Assembly: GCA_028023455.1 (NCBI GenBank)
Contig: JAQFVV010006713.1
Span: 62,001-126,000 of the forward strand
Direction of reading: 5' to 3'
Length of the DNA stretch: 64,000 nt
From: Epiperipatus broadwayi
Lineage: Eukaryota; Onychophora; Udeonychophora; Euonychophora; Peripatidae
This document shows positions 61,177-64,000 of the stretch, piece by piece (within the stretch, counting starts at the first letter, position 1; the number at the start of each line of letters is the position of its first letter). The notes below the pieces were generated by a model. It was not told the origin of the DNA. It saw only the letters and a program-made list of their open reading frames with translations, and made no database searches. The position numbers and the translations under genes were made by a program.

Positions 61177-64000
61177 TAAAAAGGAGTGACTGATAACTGT
61201 TTATTAATAACTTCTAAAGATTAAATTCTCAAAAGAAGTTAGCTTTCTTCTCAATAATATAAATTATCACAAAAATACCAAGAGTGATAATGAAAAAAAC
61301 CAAAAAGTTATTTTCTAACTCCAATATCATTAGTCTATGCAAAATTTTACAGAAGCAAATATACTACGAATAAAGTTCTTCATAAAATATGTGCAAACAT
61401 ATTTCAAATTTTAGAATACTTTTTTTTTAAAATAAGGATTTTATATATGTTATGAATTACCCAACGAAAAACATGGAATTATACAAAAATATAAAATAGA
61501 TAAATAAAAAACTTAAATTTTCATTTGACTTTTTACAAATTTCTAATTTTTTTGGACAGCATTTAGATATATTAGCAGATATGGTGACCCCACTATACTT
61601 TTAAAATATTTTAAATTCCTCTATTCTTTCCAATTTTGAAAGATATAATGAATGAATTATTTTCCTGGCTTAATCATATAATATAACTTTTTGCCTGACG
61701 AAGCGGCCATATCAAATATTTAAAAAATTATGTTAAGCCACAAATTTTATCATAACTTAAGTTTGTACTATTCAAAAATGATATAATATATATTGTTTTA
61801 AACACAGAACACCAAAGAATGTAATTAAGCTGAAAAAAATATAGTAATTGATATTCCAAGTAATAAAAAAAAAAATAAAAGTTAATAATTCTAATAATTA
61901 TTTTCATATTATTTCATAAATTCAAAATTATCATGCATACAGCTTAAAATTATATTTTTGTTAGTAGGTTAGTTGGATTAATCATAAAATTTATAAAAAA
62001 TTAGTATATAATAATATTTACCTAAGGTAATCCATCACTTGAAATCTTCGTACAATAAAGACATTAGTACCTTTCATTTTTCATAGTAGCCCTTCAAAAT
62101 GTATTTCCATACAAGGGTTGGCAATGAATAGGTCATCCCTAATAATAAGTAGTTAATATTGATCACTAATTAGTATAATTTGAATATTATAATAAAGAAC
62201 TTCAATACAGTTTGTAATTTATTAAAAAGTACTACTAAAATAGTTACTACATACAAGATAATATGTAAGTATAGTCTCATTAACTATGTAACGCATGCAA
62301 GTGTAATTTTCCATGTAGCAATTATATAATTTTGTATATTTTATTTATAATTTCTTTTATTTTCTTTAATAAATTATTATTTAAAATATAAACTCGTTTC
62401 TATATCCTCATTGTTATTAAATTCATTTGCATCCAACTCCATATAAATTTATTTGTGCATCATTTTATATATGTGAAAACCTCTCCATTAAACTTGGTAG
62501 TTAATTATTAACATATTATTAATTCATTTGGCTGTATATATGTCTATTCAGCTGATTTAATGGTAGTTTGATAATTTATCCCCTGAGTCTCTGTTCCACC
62601 CTTTGTTACTGCCGGTCTGTGGTTAAATTGAACTCATGTGAAACAGGGGAAATGTCAATCATAAGTTAGTAAATCTAGATTCGATCAGCTTTAGTGTGTT
62701 TTACCTATACTCTGGATTTTGTTGTGTGGATGTACAAATCTTACCGTTACAATATATATATAAAGCATTACTAAGATATTTAGTAAATATTATATATATG
62801 ATTATAAGAGGTATTGGTTAATTTTTAAAATAATTTAGATATAAAAATTTAAAATATTTGTGTAAATATATATATATAAGAGTATAATGGCACATACGAT
62901 ATATATATATATATTAATAAAAAAGAATTTATAATTTGAAGAATATATATATATAATAGTAATTAAATCAAGTGATAAATCATACGACCTATATATAAAT
63001 ATGAATAAAAGTTGACCTAAATATGAATAAAAGTTATGTGTTGGTGTAAAATATTCATGTATTATGTTTACATTTAGGATTATTATAGACCTGAAGAAGA
63101 TTTCTGGGGCAATTGAAATCATTATTAATAAAATAAATGTATAATGCATTATTGTAGAAGTAATAAAGAAAGTCATTAACATTGATAAAACATATTTCCA
63201 TTGTTCCTATGAAAATTAAGTTCCTGTTGTAAAAACATTCATAATCTGAGGTCTTTTTCATATTTCTGTATTTAACATTTATTTAAATGAAGGTTTTTCA
63301 CTAAGTTAAAATTATTATCATTATTACTATAAAAAATGAAATAAAAAATCTCATTTCTATTACACAATGGAGTAAAGAATTAAAATACATATATCAATAG
63401 ATCTAGAGGCATTTATTTTCAATAATATCAACTTAAAAATTACTATTTGATTATATATAAAAAATAATATTTTGAAAAATTCATAAAAATTTTCCATTTT
63501 ATATGTTTAATGTTATCATCACATGACTTGTTTGCTGATTTCCAAACTATCTTAATTTTTATTAGTAAAAGACTTCCAATAGTTTTTAGGAAAAACAAAA
63601 AAACTAATATCATTTTTTATATATATATAAATTTTATTATAACAAAAATATATATAAAAAAAAAAACCCTCCATAAATATAACAAAACGATTTTAAATAT
63701 CATTTAATAATATCAAATAAATTCATAAAAAATAAATAATTGTTATATGAATGTGTGCATTAAATTTTTTCCCTAAGAACAATTGGAGAAAATTAAACAA
63801 TGTGAAGATAATTGTTTCATTCACACACACTTACACATTTACATATACAAAATACTGCTAAGTAAAATATTTCCAATTGTAAAAATTCATTATTTACTGA
63901 ATTAGAAAAAAAAAAAGTTTTAAGTTAAAATTTTTTCAACAATAATGCATCTTTTAATATTCACATTTAATGTGACTATAATTAAAAATAAAAAGATTAC

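Noticed and set aside
62865-62960. Regulatory TATA cluster
   Set aside because: It is a TA microsatellite; there is no gene next to it to support a promoter call.

Overview
The window is AT-rich (roughly three quarters A+T by eye), eukaryotic and animal. There are no operons, Shine-Dalgarno sites or dense ORFs. What is present is a split nuclear-receptor gene with introns of about 7 kb, buried in decayed transposons, fold-back elements and low-complexity DNA. The receptor and the transposon families (hAT, non-LTR, Tigger-like, KRBA2-like integrase) suit an invertebrate, probably an arthropod or another protostome. The species cannot be fixed from sequence alone.

The one confident host gene is an estrogen-related receptor (ERR, NR3B) on the minus strand. 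Three consecutive exons were found, at 15564-15460 (end of the DNA-binding domain and hinge), 8523-8359 (start of the ligand-binding domain) and 1562-1293 (middle of that domain). All the junctions are phase 1, and the joined frame is open and runs straight through the family's conserved blocks. The C-terminal exon(s) with helices 9-12 and AF-2 must lie to the left of the window. The zinc-finger and N-terminal exons lie upstream of 15564; I did not find them in 15.6-64 kb, so much or all of that span may be intron or 5' flank.

Region by region: 0-8.5 kb is the ERR 3' part with a Tigger-like MITE (1738-2698), a 390-bp fold-back (6121-6511) and a nested long inverted repeat (6979-7670). 8.5-15.5 kb is an ERR intron with a broken hAT transposase (10.0-11.6 kb) and one copy of a 460-bp dispersed repeat. 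15.6-20 kb holds an inverted pair of transposase-like fragments and a second Tigger-like MITE. 20-31 kb is AT-rich DNA with small inverted repeats, an A-rich low-complexity zone and a 510-bp TIR element. 31-37 kb has fragments of a non-LTR retrotransposon, including a mutated reverse transcriptase. 37-46 kb has hairpin elements, a copia-like gag start, an antisense LINE endonuclease fragment, possible orphan exons and tRNA-like SINE relics. 51.3-53.0 kb is a broken KRBA2-like DDE integrase gene. 58.2-58.8 kb is a remarkable C homopolymer of 237 uninterrupted bases that grades into CCCA and CTAT repeats. The rest is AT-rich DNA in which I see no gene.

The genes do not form a pathway: one host transcription factor sits among unrelated mobile-element debris. 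I found no convincing undescribed system. The best leads are the poly-C tract, the divergent ERR, the inverted transposase pair and the repeat families with a shared reading frame.
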